Assembly (NCBI RefSeq): GCF_030010215.1
Contig: NZ_JASCRR010000001.1
Span: 558,001-622,000, forward strand
Source: Tianweitania sp. UT-5YL-CI-8
GTDB lineage: Bacteria > Pseudomonadota > Alphaproteobacteria > Rhizobiales > Rhizobiaceae
Length of the DNA: 64,000 nucleotides
Reading direction: 5' to 3'
Part shown: piece after piece, positions 52,584-61,182 of the stretch
Layout of the letters: each line of letters starts with the position of its first letter
Numbering within the stretch: the stretch's first letter is position 1
The notes under the pieces: generated by a model
What the model saw: only the letters and a program-made list of their open reading frames with translations
Told to the model about the DNA's origin: nothing
Database searches by the model: none
Made by a program: the position numbers and the translations under genes

Positions 52584-53312
52584 TCAGATGTCCTGGTTCT
52601 GCGGCAGGATGACGAGGTCGCGGATCGTCACATTGGCAGGCCGCGTCAGCATGAACAGGACGGCGTCGGCGACATCCTCGGAGCGCAGCCCCTCTCGCGC
52701 GGCGACCTTCTCGGCAATGGCGGAAGGGTCTGAGTAACCCCAGAGCTCATTAAGCACCACGCCCGGTGCAATGGCGCCGACGCGGATGTTGTGTTTCATC
52801 ACCTGCCGGCGCAGGCCATGGACGAAGGCCTGGATAGCGTGTTTCGACGCGGAATAGACCGGCTCCCATTGGATCGCCTGATGCCCGGCAACAGACGATG
52901 TGATCAGCACATGGCCGGACTGGCGCTCGATCATGCCGGGAAGAACCGCCCGTACCAGCCGGAAGACGGAGCTGACATTGACGGAGATCAGTTCGTCCCA
53001 TGCATCCGGGTCGCCCTCCGCCACGTCGCCGGGAATATAGAGCCCGGCATTGGGAACGATAATGTCGATGTGGCCAAAGCGCTGCTTCACGACATCGACA
53101 ATTTCAGCCACGGATCCGGGATCAGCGAGATCGGCGGGAAGCACCAACGTTTCGCCGCCGGCTTTCTGCGCGACGGCCTCAAGCTTTTCAGCGGAGCGTC
53201 CGACAAGCGCGAGATTGACGCCCTGTTCCGAAAGCGCCAGCGCCACCGCGCGGCCGATACCTGAACTCGCGCCGGTCACAACAGCGACCTTGCCTTGCAA
53301 ATCCTGCCCCAC
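52584..53312 (-). CDS. SDR-family oxidoreductase, first gene of the uxuA operon
   Basis: 242 residues. [45 protein letters not shown] (Tyr-x-x-x-Lys). The C-terminal LFMLTRPANVTIRDLVILPQ is of the NADP-dependent clavaldehyde/serine dehydrogenase-like branch. It starts the minus-strand operon and is preceded by a region with an operator-like inverted repeat (53390-53415). Confidence 0.87.
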   Translation of the reverse strand: MGQDLQGKVAVVTGASSGIGRAVALALSEQGVNLALVGRSAEKLEAVAQKAGGETLVLPADLADPGSVAEIVDVVKQRFGHIDIIVPNAGLYIPGDVAEGDPDAWDELISVNVSSVFRLVRAVLPGMIERQSGHVLITSSVAGHQAIQWEPVYSASKHAIQAFVHGLRRQVMKHNIRVGAIAPGVVLNELWGYSDPSAIAEKVAAREGLRSEDVADAVLFMLTRPANVTIRDLVILPQNQDI

Positions 53313-53389
53313 GGTTTCCTCCTCCGCTGCGGGATCTTGAGTGGTCCCGCTGCGGACAGCCTAGGGATTTTCCCTTCGGCTCGTCAACG

Positions 53390-53415
53390 AGAAAATTATC
53401 CCGCGTAAATTTTCT
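53390..53415. promoter_or_regulatory. Inverted-repeat operator candidate before the SDR-GMC-uxuA operon
   Basis: AGAAAATT (53390-53397) and AATTTTCT (53408-53415) form a perfect 8-bp inverted repeat separated by 10 bases. The right half extends to TCCCGCGTAAATTTT, nearly shared with TCCCGCAGGTAAATTTT at 59996-60012 upstream of the pfkB operon. The matching blocks suggest one regulator for both operons, perhaps the LacI protein at 60126. This is a candidate only. Confidence 0.5.
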
Positions 53416-53422
53416 GGCTGAT

Positions 53423-54322
53423 TCAGAACATCAGCGCGGCGGCGCCGACGAGGCCGGCATTTTCACCGAGACCGGCCGGCACCACGGGCACGTCGCGGAA
53501 GGCGGGCATGGCATTGGCTTCGATCCGCTCGCGGATTGCGGCCAGCATCAGGTCGAGGCCGTTGGCGACACCGCCGCCCAGCACGACGATATCGGGACTG
53601 TAGAGATGCAGCAGGCTGGAAATACCGATCCCGAGATAATCTGCTTGCTCGGCAACCAGATCGAGAGCGACGGCCTCCCCCGCCCTGGCCGCGGCAAAAA
53701 CCGCCGCGGGACCGGCATATCGACCCCGCGCGGCAATGCGCTTGGCAAAAGCCGTTCCGGACGCATAGGCCTCCCAGCAGCCCCGCGCGCCACAGGAGCA
53801 ACGTTCTCCATCGGGCACGATCACTATGTGGCCGACATGGCCCGCCATACCCTTGCGCCCGTGCAGCAGGCGACCGTCGACCACCACGCCGCCACCTACG
53901 CCGGTGCTGACAGTGACATAGATGAGATTGTCGTGGCCGCGCCCCGCGCCGAAGCGCCATTCGCCATGGGCGGCGGCAACCCCGTCATTCTCCAGCTTGA
54001 GAGGCATGCCCAGCGCCTCGGCGATCATTGCCGCAATAGGGATGTCGATGAACTCGGCGAGCGTCGGCACGCCCAGCGCATAACCACGTATGGTGTCGAG
54101 CGGGCCGGGGCAGCAGACACCGGCACCGGTCAGGTTCTCACGGGCAACGCCGCTCGTAACAATGGCCACAAGGTCGGTGATCTGCGCGACGACCGCCTGC
54201 GGTCCTGCCTGCGCCGCCGTCAGCGTCTCGTGGCGGGCATGCAGCGTACCGCCACGGTCGACCAGTGCCGCCCGCACCCGCGTACCGCCGATATCGATGC
54301 CTATGGCTAGCGGCGCGGTCAT
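53423..54322 (-). CDS. ROK-family sugar kinase
   Basis: 299 residues. N-terminal AIGIDIGGTRVRAALVD for ATP, LENDGVAAAHGEW with the catalytic Asp, VSTGVGGGVVVDG, and the structural-zinc motif GHIVIVPDGERCSCGARGCWE. It phosphorylates a hexose such as glucose, allose or N-acetylmannosamine. It lies one base after the RPE-like gene stop (TGACATG). The pairing with an RPE-like epimerase is reminiscent of the E. coli D-allose genes alsK and alsE. The real substrate is unknown. Confidence 0.85.
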   Translation of the reverse strand: MTAPLAIGIDIGGTRVRAALVDRGGTLHARHETLTAAQAGPQAVVAQITDLVAIVTSGVARENLTGAGVCCPGPLDTIRGYALGVPTLAEFIDIPIAAMIAEALGMPLKLENDGVAAAHGEWRFGAGRGHDNLIYVTVSTGVGGGVVVDGRLLHGRKGMAGHVGHIVIVPDGERCSCGARGCWEAYASGTAFAKRIAARGRYAGPAAVFAAARAGEAVALDLVAEQADYLGIGISSLLHLYSPDIVVLGGGVANGLDLMLAAIRERIEANAMPAFRDVPVVPAGLGENAGLVGAAALMF

Positions 54323-54323
54323 G

Positions 54324-55013
54324 TCAGAGCGCGTACAACCAGGCCATGCGCTGGGCGAGATCCGGCGCGCCGAAGGCCAGCGAGCCCATCACCACAGTCT
54401 CGGCGCCAGCCTTGTAGAGCAGCGGAACCGTGTTGTCGCGAATGCCGCCATCGGCAGCCAGCAGGATACCGCGTCCGGACGCGGCGATGAGGCCCTTGGC
54501 CTCGCCGAGGCGGTCGGTCGCCGTCGGATCGAGCCCCTGCCCCTTGACGCCGATAGCCGTGCCAAGCAGCGTCAACGCATAGACGCGGTCGAGATAGGGT
54601 TTTGCCTCGGCGACCGGCGTCTCGATGCGCAGCACCATGCCCGACAACACCCCATGCTTGCGGATGCGCGCCAAGGCCTCATCCGCCACGCCGCGGTTCT
54701 CGACATGGATGGAGATCAAGTCGGCACCGGCTTCGGCGAACTGGTCGATCTGCGACAGCACAACCTTATCGTCGGCCATCAGATGCACATGGATCGGCAG
54801 GGCCGAATGCCCGCGCACCTTGGCGACGAGATCGGGGAAGAACAGCAGTGCCGGCGCGAAATGGCCGTCGGCGACATCGATGTGCAGGATATCGGCATGG
54901 GTCGCGATGCGGTCGAGATCGTCGGCAAGCCGGATCAGATCGGCGGACCAGAGCGAGTATTCGGCAAGCAGCCGGTTGCGCGGCAGGTCGGCAAGCCAGG
55001 TGGAGCTAGGCAT
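54324..55013 (-). CDS. Ribulose-phosphate 3-epimerase family protein (possible allulose-6-phosphate epimerase)
   Basis: 229 residues. The TIM barrel shows DILHIDVADGHFAP with the active-site Asp, LPIHVHLM with the metal His, and LLAADGGIRDN with the second Asp. Between them the VNPGFGGQ motif of true ribulose-phosphate epimerase is replaced by LLGTAIGVKGQGL, so the phosphate/substrate loop differs. This points to a specialised branch, possibly acting on a hexulose-6-phosphate. The gene overlaps the upstream hydrolase by 8 bp. Confidence 0.77.
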   Translation of the reverse strand: MPSSTWLADLPRNRLLAEYSLWSADLIRLADDLDRIATHADILHIDVADGHFAPALLFFPDLVAKVRGHSALPIHVHLMADDKVVLSQIDQFAEAGADLISIHVENRGVADEALARIRKHGVLSGMVLRIETPVAEAKPYLDRVYALTLLGTAIGVKGQGLDPTATDRLGEAKGLIAASGRGILLAADGGIRDNTVPLLYKAGAETVVMGSLAFGAPDLAQRMAWLYAL

Positions 55014-55830
55014 GGTGCAATTCCTTCAGAAAAGCGCTGAAAGCGGTGTGGATGTCGGCAATGTAGGCTGCTTTATCGAGGCCTTTGGGCGTGATCTCTT
55101 GAAACCCCGCGCCTGGGATGAGCCCGGCCAGCCGCTTGGCAGAAGCGAACGGATGAATGGCGTCGAACCCGCTGCCAAGCACCAGCGCCGGCGTGTCGAG
55201 TGCGCCCAGATCGGCCTCGGAGACACCGGGACCGTCGGCGGATATCGCAGTCAGGAGCTCTGCCGTCACGGCGATGGGCTCACGCGCGAAAAAACTGTCG
55301 AGCGAAGCGAGATTGTCGGGGGATGTCTCCGCCAGACGGGCGTGAGTGGAGCTACCGCGAAACGCCATTCTGGCGTCCTCGGGCGGCAGGCGCTGCAACA
55401 GCGCGCCGACCTCCGCATTGGGCGACATGTTTTGAGGAGTGTTTTCGACGACCCAGGCCGGGCGGACCAGCATAAGGCCGCGCACGAGATCGGGACGCAT
55501 GACAGCGAGGCGTGTCGCAATGGCGGCCCCCATCGAGATGCCACCGACGACAATCGGCCCAACACCAAGCATTTCGATCAGCGCGGCGATGTCGTCGGCA
55601 AATGTTGCGATGCTGTAGGGCGCAAACGCCTCCGACACACCATGGCCTCGGCACTCCAGGGTTATGAGCCGCAGTCCGGACAGATCGGGCACCGCTTCCG
55701 CCACTTGGCGGATGTCGCCGCAAAGCCCGTGCTGAAAGGCAACCGGCACCCCATCACCACCGGTGTCATAAGCAGCGAGAATACCGCCCTCGCGCCGAAA
55801 GTCGAAGCGTTTCAGCCGTTTGGGGTTCAT
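55006..55830 (-). CDS. Alpha/beta hydrolase
   Basis: 274 residues. HGLCGDIRQ near the oxyanion, GGISMGAAIA as nucleophile elbow (Ser in G-I-S-M-G), a late Asp in LGSGFDAIHP and a C-terminal His in DIHTAF or ELHHA. It resembles enol-lactone and other small-molecule hydrolases. The start at 55830 overlaps the isomerase stop in ATGA. It sits inside a sugar operon, so a lactone or acyl-sugar could be its substrate. Confidence 0.78.
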   Translation of the reverse strand: MNPKRLKRFDFRREGGILAAYDTGGDGVPVAFQHGLCGDIRQVAEAVPDLSGLRLITLECRGHGVSEAFAPYSIATFADDIAALIEMLGVGPIVVGGISMGAAIATRLAVMRPDLVRGLMLVRPAWVVENTPQNMSPNAEVGALLQRLPPEDARMAFRGSSTHARLAETSPDNLASLDSFFAREPIAVTAELLTAISADGPGVSEADLGALDTPALVLGSGFDAIHPFASAKRLAGLIPGAGFQEITPKGLDKAAYIADIHTAFSAFLKELHHA

Positions 55831-56651
55831 GCCAGCAGGCCCGAAAGAAAGCGCGCCACGCCGGGCGCCTCGTCCGCCGACAATCCATGAGTGACCAGAT
55901 CGCCGTCGAAGCCCACCCGGCGCAGGCATTCTAGATAGTGCGGATAGTCGAGCACACCGGTTCCTGCTGTGATGAAATCGCCATTCGCAGCACGATCCTT
56001 GGCATGGCCCATGACGATGCGGTCGGCGAGCAGGTCGACGGCGGCCGATACCACGCGGCGCTGGTCCTCCAAGGTTGCCACCTCAAACAGGTTTGCCGGA
56101 TCGAGCACCACAGCGAGTGCCGGGCTCTGCAACTCGTCGATCAGCCGGCGCGCCTTGGCAGCCGAATCCACCACGTTCGCCAATTCCGGTTCAATGCCAA
56201 GACGCACGCCATACCGCTCGGCGATGCGCACAGCTTTTTCCATCTCTGCTCGCATGTCGGCCCAGGCTTCCGGCGTCACATTGTCCGGGTGGTGTCGCCA
56301 CTGATCGTCGGGGTCGCGCGTGCCGGTGCGGAGGGTAATCAGCGTCGAACCCATGGCGCCTGCGGCCGCCGCGATGACCTCAAGGCGGCGCAAGCCATCG
56401 GCCCGCACGGCAGCGTCGGGATGCGCCATGTTGTGGGTGCCGGAGACAGCGCAAAGATCGATACCTGCCGACTGCGTTGCACTCGCAACAGCACGAACCT
56501 CGTCGGCCGAAATGGCATCTGGCATGGCCGGCAGGCCCGAACACGCCATGTTGTATTGGGCGGTGGCAAAACCGGCGGCGCGCACCTGCGTCAGCACGTC
56601 ATTTGGATCGGTACCCGGAAAAGTCTTGGCGAAAATGCCGAGCCGCATCAA
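55827..56651 (-). CDS. Sugar phosphate isomerase/epimerase family TIM-barrel protein
   Basis: 274 residues of the AP endonuclease 2-like fold. RLGIFAKTFPG start, LGIEPELANVVDSA with the metal Glu, VVLDPANLFEV with metal Asp, IVMGHAKDR with metal His, and GVLDYPHYLECL at the end. Such proteins isomerise or epimerise sugars or polyols. The start overlaps the Gfo/Idh stop by 4 bases. The exact reaction is unknown. Confidence 0.8.
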   Translation of the reverse strand: MMRLGIFAKTFPGTDPNDVLTQVRAAGFATAQYNMACSGLPAMPDAISADEVRAVASATQSAGIDLCAVSGTHNMAHPDAAVRADGLRRLEVIAAAAGAMGSTLITLRTGTRDPDDQWRHHPDNVTPEAWADMRAEMEKAVRIAERYGVRLGIEPELANVVDSAAKARRLIDELQSPALAVVLDPANLFEVATLEDQRRVVSAAVDLLADRIVMGHAKDRAANGDFITAGTGVLDYPHYLECLRRVGFDGDLVTHGLSADEAPGVARFLSGLLA

Positions 56652-57724
56652 ACCTCTCCCGAAACCGCGTCGAGCCGTACCGGCTTGCCGGTTCTGGCGG
56701 ATTGGGCGATGGCCACCATGGCGCGCACGGAGGCGATGCCGTCCTCGATGTCAGCGCCCAGCATCGGCGCACCGTCGAGGACGGTGTCGGCAAAGCCTTC
56801 CAACTGCCGGCGGTAGAAATGCCCATCGGCACCCAGCACACGGCGCGAGCCGCCTTCGGCTTCATGGAAGATGTCGACCTCGCTCGACCTGTAGTACCAA
56901 GGGTTATAGGTCTTGCCGAGGACCGACCCGTTCCCGCCATAGATTTGAAAGCCCTCGTGCCAGTCCATGCGGACGGCGACCGTCAGGTCGAGATGCCCCA
57001 GGACACCATTGGCGAAAACGACGTCGACGAACCAACACCGCATGCCGCCGCGATGGCTGTAGCGCGTTTCAACTTCCACGATCTCTCCGGCGAAAAAGCG
57101 CGCCGTATCTACGAGATGGCTGCCATGGGCGAGCATGTAATAGCGATCGAGATCGGCCTTGGGGTCGCCCGACGGTTTGCGCGCCTGTTTGCTGGTGACG
57201 ATCAGCGGCTGAACCGCATCGGTGGCGGCATAGCGGTGGGTGGAATCGCAATACCACGCCTTCAGCGCGACCATCTCGCCCATGTCGTCGCGAATGAAAT
57301 CGCGCGCGGCTTCCAGCCCGGCGTCGAAACGCTTCATATGGCCGACCTGCAGCATCTTGCCGCTGCTGCGCACCGCCTGCCGCAGGCTTTCCACCGCTTC
57401 GACCGAAGTGCCCAGCGGCTTCTCGCACAGCACATGCTTGCCGGCTTCCAAGGCGCGGATTGCCGCTGGCACATGGAAGGCGTCGGAAGTGGCTATGACG
57501 ACCGCATCCAGGTCGGGATCTGCGAGCATCGCGTCGTAGTCGGCATAGGTGGTGCGCGGCGCGTGCGTCGCGGCCATGCGCTCGCGCAGGTCGTCGGCCA
57601 CGTCGCAGATGGCATAAAGCTCGGCATTGCGCGCCTTGGTGCAACTTTCAAAATGCGCCGCCTGGGCGATGGGCCCGCAACCCAGCACCCCTACGCGTAA
57701 CAAACGATCCTGCTTCTTCGGCAT
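56648..57724 (-). CDS. Gfo/Idh/MocA-family sugar dehydrogenase
   Basis: 358 residues. RVGVLGCGPIAQAAHFES for NAD binding, CEKPLGTS with catalytic Lys, and a long C-terminal substrate domain with YYMLAHGSHLVDTARFF (the conserved Asp/His region). It is likely to oxidise a hydroxyl of a sugar or polyol. The start at 57724 is chosen because the frame upstream extends into the GatZ coding region. It follows the GatZ gene by 49 bp in the same operon. Confidence 0.83.
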   Translation of the reverse strand: MPKKQDRLLRVGVLGCGPIAQAAHFESCTKARNAELYAICDVADDLRERMAATHAPRTTYADYDAMLADPDLDAVVIATSDAFHVPAAIRALEAGKHVLCEKPLGTSVEAVESLRQAVRSSGKMLQVGHMKRFDAGLEAARDFIRDDMGEMVALKAWYCDSTHRYAATDAVQPLIVTSKQARKPSGDPKADLDRYYMLAHGSHLVDTARFFAGEIVEVETRYSHRGGMRCWFVDVVFANGVLGHLDLTVAVRMDWHEGFQIYGGNGSVLGKTYNPWYYRSSEVDIFHEAEGGSRRVLGADGHFYRRQLEGFADTVLDGAPMLGADIEDGIASVRAMVAIAQSARTGKPVRLDAVSGEV

Positions 57725-57773
57725 AACACACCAATCAATTTGTTGACGTTGCAAACGCAGTTTTGGCCTCGAC

Positions 57774-59024
57774 TCAAGACCTGACGGCAGCGCGATATTT
57801 GCCGACCACCGCGCCGACCATGGCGTCGACGATACGGCGGGGCAATGTCTCAGGCGCCCCCTTGCCAGTCGCCAGACCGCCTGTGAATTGCGCGACAAGT
57901 CCCGGCTCCGGCCTGCATTCGGCGATATTGGCGTAAAGGGTTTTCAAGGCCGCTTTCAACGCCGGACGCGGCCAGTAATAACGGACGCGGTCTGACAGCC
58001 CATAGAGCATCATCGCCTCTTCGCGCGGCCCGGCAGCGATATAGGCACGCCAATCGCGCGGATTGTCCTGCATCTCGGCGCGGATCGTCTCGACCAGCCG
58101 CGACGGCTCGGACGGCCGCAATTCCGCCTCCATATGCGCCAGAGCCATCACCGCCTGGCGGAACGCGAAGGTCAGTTCCGGCCCGACCTTTAGGATCGGG
58201 AAGTGGGCGGCGACCAGCCCGGCCAGGCCGTCGAGGGACTGATAATCGGTGGAATGCGCCTCGAAGGCCAGACCCTCGAAATCCAACGCGGTCGCGCTGA
58301 GCGCGTGGGCCGGGTCGGGATCAAAAGCAAAAACCTGATCGTTGCCGAAATCCACGCCTGGTTGCACCACCATCGCGATGACGCGACTAAAAGCAGCATC
58401 GAGATTGTGCGCGGCGAAGGCCTCGCGGTGCAAATCGTAGGTGCGTTTCACCGCGTCCGGCCGGGTGACGGCGAGCGTGTCCAGCACCTCAGTTTCCCCG
58501 CCAGGAATAGGCACCTCTGTGCCGATGACGTAGCATAGATCCGTGCCACCGACTTTTTCGGCAACCGCGCAAAGCGTGGCGGCACGCTCCGCCATCGCGT
58601 CATCGCCCAAAACGCCGTCATCGGCGCAAGCCATCGAGGCGTCGAGATGAATCTTGGTGAAACCGGCCTCGACATAGGCCGTCACCATCGCGCGTGCCTT
58701 GTCCATTGCGACATGGGCAGGCTCGCCTTTCCACGGGTTGGGGCCGAGATGGTCGCCGCCCAGGATCAGTCGCGCGGGATCAACGCCTTCGCGCTGAGCC
58801 AGACCCTCGACGAAGGCGCGGAACGCCTTCGGATCCATGCCGGTATAGCCGCCGGACTGGTTGACCTGATTGCAGGTGGCCTCGACCAGGATCGGGTCGG
58901 TATCGTCGCGATAGCTCGCAAAGATCGCCGACAGCGTCTCGGGATGTGCTGTGCAATAGGAGGGGATCCCGCGCCGCTTACCGGCGCGGTTGTCGGCAAC
59001 GATCTCGCGCAGCAGGTCTGTCAT
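57774..59024 (-). CDS. GatZ/KbaZ-family protein, probable tagatose-6-phosphate 4-epimerase
   Basis: 416 residues, close to the family's 420. LILGGDHLGPNPWKGEPAHVAM, FTKIHLDASMACADD, GTEVPIPGGETE, GVDFGNDQVFAFDP, and VGPELTFAFRQAVM are hallmark segments. The family is usually annotated as the non-catalytic subunit of tagatose-1,6-bisphosphate aldolase, but no GatY/KbaY is encoded in the window. Several stand-alone members are known to be tagatose-6-phosphate/fructose-6-phosphate 4-epimerases. Next to a PfkB kinase (ATGA overlap) that role is favoured. Confidence 0.8.
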   Translation of the reverse strand: MTDLLREIVADNRAGKRRGIPSYCTAHPETLSAIFASYRDDTDPILVEATCNQVNQSGGYTGMDPKAFRAFVEGLAQREGVDPARLILGGDHLGPNPWKGEPAHVAMDKARAMVTAYVEAGFTKIHLDASMACADDGVLGDDAMAERAATLCAVAEKVGGTDLCYVIGTEVPIPGGETEVLDTLAVTRPDAVKRTYDLHREAFAAHNLDAAFSRVIAMVVQPGVDFGNDQVFAFDPDPAHALSATALDFEGLAFEAHSTDYQSLDGLAGLVAAHFPILKVGPELTFAFRQAVMALAHMEAELRPSEPSRLVETIRAEMQDNPRDWRAYIAAGPREEAMMLYGLSDRVRYYWPRPALKAALKTLYANIAECRPEPGLVAQFTGGLATGKGAPETLPRRIVDAMVGAVVGKYRAAVRS

Positions 59025-59974
59025 GTCCGTGCCTCCAGGAAGGCTTCGACTTCAGCAAGGCTGCTGTTGCCTTCCATCGGCCCAACCTTGCCCACCGCCA
59101 GCGCGCCGGCAGCATTGGCGCGTTCCAGCGCTTCGCGGAAGCCGAAGCGGCCCGAGGTGATCAATGCCACGAAGGTGGCGCAGAAGCAGTCGCCCGCGCC
59201 GGTGGGGTCGACAACCTCGACCGCATGCGCATCGAGCATTTCCACTGCCCCGTCCGGCCCGATGCCCTGACATCCCAAGGCACCCTTCTTCAGCAGGACA
59301 TAGCGTGCGCCGGCAGCCTGAAGGCGCGGCGCATAATCCTCGAAGCGCTCGCCCGGGAAGAGCAGATCGGTATCCTCGACGCTCGGCAGCGCGTAGGTCG
59401 CCATCGCCAGGATGCGGCGGACGGTGTCGATATAGGTCGAATCCTCCATCAACTCGATGCGGATGTTGGGGTCGAAGGAAATCGCAACGCCTTTGGCATG
59501 CAGTGCGGCGCAGACATCGAGCGCTTCCGCTGCCATGGCCGGATTGCCGAGACTGGAGCCTGAAATGTGGAACACGCCGACGCCTACCCGCAGCAAACCC
59601 TCGATCGCCTCTTTCGCAGGAGCGAAACGGGCGGCAGCGGAATGCGCCATGTTGAAGACGAAATCGCGGCTGCCGTCGCTGTTGTAGGCGACGAAGGCCG
59701 AACCGGTCGGAATACCGGGCACGGTGCGGATCAGATCCTGACACACGCCAACGGATACGAGCCGGTCGCGCAGGACCGTGCCGAATGCATCGTCGCCGAC
59801 CGCGCCGACGAAAATCGTGCTTGCTCCGATGCGCGCGGCCTGATCAATAAAGATACTCGGCGCGCCGCTGGGATAAGGTCCCTCATAGGTCGAGGCACGC
59901 TTGTGGCGACTGTCCTTTTCGGTGCAGACGAACTCCACCAGAAGTTCCCCGAGTGAGCCAATCACCACCGTCAT
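59021..59974 (-). CDS. PfkB-family carbohydrate kinase (possible tagatose kinase)
   Basis: 317 residues. Signature 2 at the C-terminus, VVDPTGAGDCFCATFVALI, includes the anion hole and catalytic Asp, and GAPSIFIDQAARIGASTIFVG lies in the N-terminal half. PfkB enzymes phosphorylate ketohexoses and nucleosides. It is first in its operon, ahead of the GatZ-family gene, and would make the 6-phosphate for that enzyme. Assignment to tagatose or fructose is inferred from context. Confidence 0.84.
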   Translation of the reverse strand: MTVVIGSLGELLVEFVCTEKDSRHKRASTYEGPYPSGAPSIFIDQAARIGASTIFVGAVGDDAFGTVLRDRLVSVGVCQDLIRTVPGIPTGSAFVAYNSDGSRDFVFNMAHSAAARFAPAKEAIEGLLRVGVGVFHISGSSLGNPAMAAEALDVCAALHAKGVAISFDPNIRIELMEDSTYIDTVRRILAMATYALPSVEDTDLLFPGERFEDYAPRLQAAGARYVLLKKGALGCQGIGPDGAVEMLDAHAVEVVDPTGAGDCFCATFVALITSGRFGFREALERANAAGALAVGKVGPMEGNSSLAEVEAFLEART

Positions 59975-59995
59975 TTTACAGAAGCTCCCTGTTCT

Positions 59996-60043
59996 TCCCG
60001 CAGGTAAATTTTATTCTTTGCGCGCAGCAATGATTGTTTGACA
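59996..60043. promoter_or_regulatory. Divergent promoter/operator region between pfkB and the LacI gene
   Basis: TCCCGCAGGTAAATTTT (59996-60012) is closely related to the box at 53399-53413 in front of the SDR-GMC-uxuA operon. TTGACA (60038-60043) on the plus strand is a good -35 for the LacI gene; its -10 is not clear. The 151-bp gap 59975-60125 separates the two divergent genes. Confidence 0.5.
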
Positions 60044-60125
60044 TTCCCCGGTGCCGGTGACAGCTATGGAGACGATTGCCTCCTTGCGTCAATTGCGTAT
60101 CGGAGGCCCGAGCGGAAGGCAGGAC

Positions 60126-61166
60126 ATGACGCGCAAACGCGTGCGCACGATGGAAGAATTCGCGGCTGCCGTCGGCCTGTCGCGTCCGACCGTGTCGAAA
60201 TACTTCCAAGATCCATCTTCGGTCCGTGAGCGTGTCCGCGAAAAGATCGAGGTCGGATTGAAGGACACCGGCTTCAGGCCGAACCTGTTTGCCGTCAACC
60301 TCAATCGCCGCCGCTCCAAGATCGTCGGACTGATCTTTCCGAACTCGATGGACCCATTCTACATGGGCTTGCGTCGGCAACTCGAAGTCGAGGCTACATC
60401 GGCCGGCTATTCGCCCTTCGTCTTTTCGTCCGACGGTCGCGCGGAGCTGGAGGCCGAGGCGCTGGAAACGCTGAGCTCGCTCAACGCGTCCGGTGTGATC
60501 ATGGTGCCAGTCGGCGGCAACGCCGCGCATCGCGAGAAGGTCAAAGCCATCGCAAAGCGCAATCCCATCGTCTTCATCGATGCGCCCTTCGACGCCGAGG
60601 AGGCCTTCGTCGGCACCAACAACGCCCAATCCATGGCGCTGATCACCGATTATCTTACCCGGTTCGGCGACCGACCCTGCTATTTCGACATGCCGGCGGT
60701 GAACTCCAACGCCAAGGAGCGCCGCGACGCCTACACCGCGACGATGCTGCGGCGCGGGCTGGAACCCATCCTGGTGCCGATCCAGAGTTCCACTGTCTGG
60801 GATTTCGAGCGCTTCGCTTTCGACGAAGCCAGTCGAATCCTGCGCGAAGGCGGCTTTCCCACCAAGATCATCCTGTGCGGCAACGACCGGGTAGCCTTCG
60901 GCCTTCTCGCTGCCCTGCAACAGGCGGGCAAGAAGGTCGGCATCACTCCCGATTGCGATTTGCGCGTCGCCGGTCACGACAATCAACCCCTGTCCGAATA
61001 CATCTGGCCGCCGCTCACCACCGTCCAGCAGAACGTCACCGAGATGGGCCGGCTCGCCATGAAGCTCCTGCTTTCGCGGCTCGAAGCTCCGGAAGGAGCC
61101 AAGGGCCAGAGGCGCGGCGAGCACATACTCGTTAACGCCGATCTGGTGCTGCGCTCGTCCGCCTGA
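60126..61166 (+). CDS. LacI-family regulator of the carbohydrate island
   Basis: 346 residues. The helix-turn-helix reads MEEFAAAVGLSRPTVSKYFQ with a shortened, atypical turn, followed by RRSKIVGLIFPNSMDPFYMG and an effector domain ending HDNQPLSEYIWPPLTTVQQN. ATG at 60126 has GGAAGGCAGG ahead; in-frame ATGs at 60051 and 60066 would add 25 and 20 residues without family support. It is divergent from the pfkB-gatZ operon and converges on the ABC transporter genes. It likely represses both. Confidence 0.88.
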   Translation: MTRKRVRTMEEFAAAVGLSRPTVSKYFQDPSSVRERVREKIEVGLKDTGFRPNLFAVNLNRRRSKIVGLIFPNSMDPFYMGLRRQLEVEATSAGYSPFVFSSDGRAELEAEALETLSSLNASGVIMVPVGGNAAHREKVKAIAKRNPIVFIDAPFDAEEAFVGTNNAQSMALITDYLTRFGDRPCYFDMPAVNSNAKERRDAYTATMLRRGLEPILVPIQSSTVWDFERFAFDEASRILREGGFPTKIILCGNDRVAFGLLAALQQAGKKVGITPDCDLRVAGHDNQPLSEYIWPPLTTVQQNVTEMGRLAMKLLLSRLEAPEGAKGQRRGEHILVNADLVLRSSA

Positions 61167-61182
61167 GCGGCCAAACCAGGTT

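Noticed and set aside
54625-57700. Long plus-strand frames opposite the hydrolase, isomerase and Gfo/Idh genes
   Set aside because: Codon-shadow frames; all three minus-strand genes have family motifs and ATGA couplings.
57774-59024. Tagatose-1,6-bisphosphate aldolase as a complete enzyme
   Set aside because: No GatY/KbaY catalytic subunit is in the window, so an aldolase complex is not supported here.
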